In this document: piece by piece, positions 61,662 to 64,000 of the stretch
How the letters are laid out: each line of letters begins with the position of its first letter
How positions within the stretch are numbered: the stretch's first letter is position 1
Assembly (NCBI RefSeq): GCF_039655775.1
Contig: NZ_JBBYXJ010000002.1
Location: forward strand, 1,240,001 to 1,304,000
Direction: 5' to 3'
DNA from: Iodidimonas sp. SYSU 1G8
GTDB taxonomy: Bacteria; Pseudomonadota; Alphaproteobacteria; SMXS01
DNA: 64,000 bases
Program-made: the position numbers and the translations under genes
Notes under the pieces: model-generated
Databases searched by the model: none
Told to the model about the DNA's origin: nothing
What the model saw: the letters and a program-made list of their open reading frames with translations, nothing else

Positions 61662-64000
61662 TCAGCCCCTCAGCTTGCCGCCGGTGGCCTTTTCCACCGC
61701 CGCGATGATCTTCTTTGACACGCTGTCGATGTCGGTGTCGGTCAGGGTGCGGTCCGTTGGCTGCAGGCGCACGGCGATGGCCAGTGACTTGTTGCCTTCG
61801 CCGACGCCCGGGCCTTCATAGATGTCGAACAGGGACACGGACTCGATCAGCTGCTTGTCGGCGCCGGCGGCGGCGTTCAGCAGATCCTGGGCGTTGACGC
61901 TCGCGGCGACGACGAAGGCGAAGTCGCGCTCGACGGCCTGGAAGGGCGAGGCGGCCAGCGCCGGCTTGGAGGTGCGCTTGCGCTCCTTCACCGGGATGGT
62001 GTCGATGAAGACCTCGAACGCGACCACGGGACCCTTCACGTCCATGGCCTTCAGCACTTTGGGGTGCAGCTCGCCGAAGCGGGCAAGGCAGTTCTTCGGG
62101 CCGAGCATCAGCCGGCCGCTGCGGCCCGGATGGTACCAGGCCGGCGCGTCGGTGGTGATGCGCAGGTTCGCGGTCGCCGCGCCGAGCGCGTCGAGCAGGG
62201 CGAGTGCATCGGCCTTGGCGTCGAAGACGGTCACGGGGGCGGTCGCTTCCGACCAGTGCCGGCCGTGGTTGATGCCGGCGCGGACGCCGCCCGCGACGGT
62301 GGTCTGGTCCTCGGGCGCGTCGCCGGCGTACTGGGCGCCGACCTCGAACAGGGCGACCGAGGTGAAGCCGCGATCGGCGTTGCGGCCAGCGGCGTCCACC
62401 AGGTTCGGAAGCAGGCTGGGGCGCATGGCGTCCAGTTCCGAGCTGATCGGGTTGACCAGCTTCAGGCTGTCCGGCACGCCGCCGAACAGCTTGGCCAAGG
62501 CGGACGAGGTGAACGACCAGGTGACCGCCTCGTTCATGCCGCGCGCGGCCAGCGCCCGGCGGGCGATGCGGACCTGGCGCTGGCGGGCATTGACCGCCGG
62601 CTTGATGGTCTCGGTGAGGCGGGGCAGGACGGTCGATGGAATGGCGTGGTAGCCGTGAATACGGGCCACTTCCTCGACCAGATCGGCTTCACCCTCGATA
62701 TCGGTGCGCCAGCTCGGAACCTGGGCGACGATGACGCCGCCCATTTCCTCGGCCTTGAAGCCCAGCGATTCCAGGCGCCGCACGGAGTCGGCGGCGGGAA
62801 TGTCGATCCCGGTCAGGGTGCGCACCCAGTCGGGGCGCATTTCGGCGGTTTTGCTCCACTCGGGCACCGCGCCGGCGATCACCAGCTCGCTGGCTTCGCC
62901 GCCGCAGATCTCTTGGATCAGGCGGGTCGCTTCCTCGGCGCCGCCGATGACGAACTGGCTGTCCACGCCGCGCTCGAAGCGATAGCGGGCGTCGCTGTTG
63001 ATGCCCAGCGTGCGGCCCGTATAGGCGATGCGCAGCGGGTCGAACAGGGCCGATTCCAGCACGATTTCGGTGGTCTCTCCCGTGCAGCCCGAGGCTTCGC
63101 CGCCCATGATGCCGCCCAGGCCCAGCGCCCCGGCATCGTCGGCGATGACGCAGGCGGCTTCGGGCAGGTCGTAGGTCTTGCCGTCCAGCGCCGCCAGCTG
63201 TTCGCCGGGGTTGGCGACGCGCACATGAATGCCGCCGGTCAGTTTGGCGGCGTCATAGACATGCAGCGGGCGGGCGCGGTCGAAGGAGAGATAGTTGGTG
63301 ATGTCGACCAGCGCCGAGATCGGACGCAGGCCAATGGCCTTCAGGCGGCGCTGCATCCAGGCCGGGCTGGGGCCGTTCCTGACGCCGCGAATGGTGCGGC
63401 CGACGAAGACCGGGCAGGCGGGGGCGTCTTCCGGGGCCAGCTTCAGACTGATGCCGACCGGGCTCGCGAACGTGCCCTTCACCGGCGTGACCGGCGCGGG
63501 CTTCAGCGTGCCGATGCCGGCGGCGGCCAGATCGCGGGCGATGCCGCGCACGCCCAGGCAATCCTGCCGGTTGGGCGTGATGTTGATCTCGATGACCGGA
63601 TCGTCCATGCCCAGCACCTTGGCGAAGGGCACGCCCAGCGGCGCGTCCTCGGGCATCTCGATGATGCCGTCATGGGCTTCCGACAGACCCATCTCGCGCT
63701 CGGACACCAGCATGCCGTTGGAGGCGACGCCGCGAATCTCGCTGGGCTTCAGCACCAGGCCGGTGGCCGGCACGGTCAGGCCGCTGTGCGCGAACACCGC
63801 TTTCAGACCGGTGCGCGCATTGGGCGCGCCGCACACGACCTGGACGGTCTCGCTGCCGGTGTCCACCTGGCAGACCCGCAGCTTGTCCGCATTGGGGTGC
63901 GGCTCGGCCTTGATGACATGGGCGACCGTGAACGGCGCCAGCACCGAGCCATTGTCCTCGACGCCTTCGACCTCGAGGCCGATGGCGGTCAGGGTATCGG
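61662..64000 (-). CDS. pheT: Phenylalanyl-tRNA synthetase beta subunit, 5' end outside the window
   Basis: This is the beta chain of Phe-tRNA synthetase. The visible part has the tRNA-binding OB domain (FTVAHVIKAEPHPNADKLRVCQVDTG...VVCGAPNAR), B3/4 editing domain (VDITNYLSFDRARPLHVYDAAKL), B5, the catalytic-like core and the C-terminal ferredoxin-fold anticodon domain (FQAVERDFAFVVAASVNAQDLLNAA...IYEGPGVGEGNKSLAIAVRLQPTDRTLTDTDI). The reading frame continues to the right edge (TAIGLEVEGVEDNGS), so the N-terminal 25-30 residues lie beyond it; GTG 63944 is not the start. Confidence 0.96.
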   Translation of the reverse strand, partial: DTLTAIGLEVEGVEDNGSVLAPFTVAHVIKAEPHPNADKLRVCQVDTGSETVQVVCGAPNARTGLKAVFAHSGLTVPATGLVLKPSEIRGVASNGMLVSEREMGLSEAHDGIIEMPEDAPLGVPFAKVLGMDDPVIEINITPNRQDCLGVRGIARDLAAAGIGTLKPAPVTPVKGTFASPVGISLKLAPEDAPACPVFVGRTIRGVRNGPSPAWMQRRLKAIGLRPISALVDITNYLSFDRARPLHVYDAAKLTGGIHVRVANPGEQLAALDGKTYDLPEAACVIADDAGALGLGGIMGGEASGCTGETTEIVLESALFDPLRIAYTGRTLGINSDARYRFERGVDSQFVIGGAEEATRLIQEICGGEASELVIAGAVPEWSKTAEMRPDWVRTLTGIDIPAADSVRRLESLGFKAEEMGGVIVAQVPSWRTDIEGEADLVEEVARIHGYHAIPSTVLPRLTETIKPAVNARQRQVRIARRALAARGMNEAVTWSFTSSALAKLFGGVPDSLKLVNPISSELDAMRPSLLPNLVDAAGRNADRGFTSVALFEVGAQYAGDAPEDQTTVAGGVRAGINHGRHWSEATAPVTVFDAKADALALLDALGAATANLRITTDAPAWYHPGRSGRLMLGPKNCLARFGELHPKVLKAMDVKGPVVAFEVFIDTIPVKERKRTSKPALAASPFQAVERDFAFVVAASVNAQDLLNAAAGADKQLIESVSLFDIYEGPGVGEGNKSLAIAVRLQPTDRTLTDTDIDSVSKKIIAAVEKATGGKLRG

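Overview
This GC-rich window comes from an alphaproteobacterium. The evidence is the pairing of FliX with an FlbD-type regulator, FlaF, a FlaEY-like protein, an FlgJ without muramidase domain and a STAS-CheY-CheA-CheW-CheR-CheB-CheY-CheD chemotaxis order. Several TonB-dependent receptors, TauD/AtsK-type dioxygenases and a sulfatase suggest a free-living scavenger of organic compounds. I cannot name the genus from sequence alone.

Region 1 (1-31,560) is a nearly continuous flagellar and chemotaxis island. It holds an MCP, fliX, flgI-flgJ-flgN-like, flgB, a FlaEY-like protein, fliG-fliH, fliF-fliN-flbD-flhA, fliK-flgD, an XRE/S24-like regulator, flaF, motA followed by the chemotaxis operon, motB with a FliL-like gene, fliO-fliP with a second short FliN, flgC-fliE-fliQ-fliR-flhB. 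Eight of its transcription units begin with an almost invariant TCCTATAA(T/G) box. No sigma-54 -24/-12 promoter is visible there, and the FlbD homologue has lost its GAFTGA threonine and the Walker B DE pair. Together these suggest that flagellar transcription in this lineage has moved away from the sigma-54 scheme known in Caulobacter.

Region 2 (31,560-37,030) is a signalling module. A near-consensus sigma-54 promoter with two tandem LuxO-like palindromes precedes a small unknown gene. It is followed by a hybrid histidine kinase with its own receiver and HPt domain, and by a convergent LuxO-like sigma-54 activator with intact catalytic motifs.

Region 3 (37,270-45,470) is an accessory cluster: a TonB receptor, a ketosteroid-isomerase-like protein, a tyrosine-phosphatase-fold enzyme, a rifampin-phosphotransferase-like dikinase, a TetR regulator and a short-chain dehydrogenase. 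Related GTTAGC...CTAA operators lie in front of the receptor and in the tetR/dikinase divergent region, which suggests one regulon for import and phosphate-based modification of an unknown small molecule.

Region 4 (45,940-57,770) looks like a sulfate-ester/sulfonate scavenging locus. It has a cupin-XRE regulator, a formylglycine-type sulfatase, a TonB receptor, two paralogous 2-oxoglutarate dioxygenases, and an ABC importer (binding protein, two different permeases, ATPase) with a trailing unknown gene. Shared TTGAC/GATAGG elements lie in its promoter regions.

Region 5 (57,770-64,000) returns to core genome: a degraded, possibly SRAP-related stretch, tRNA-Ser(GGA), a small membrane protein, lepA, a VapB antitoxin with an internally deleted VapC, and pheT running off the right edge.
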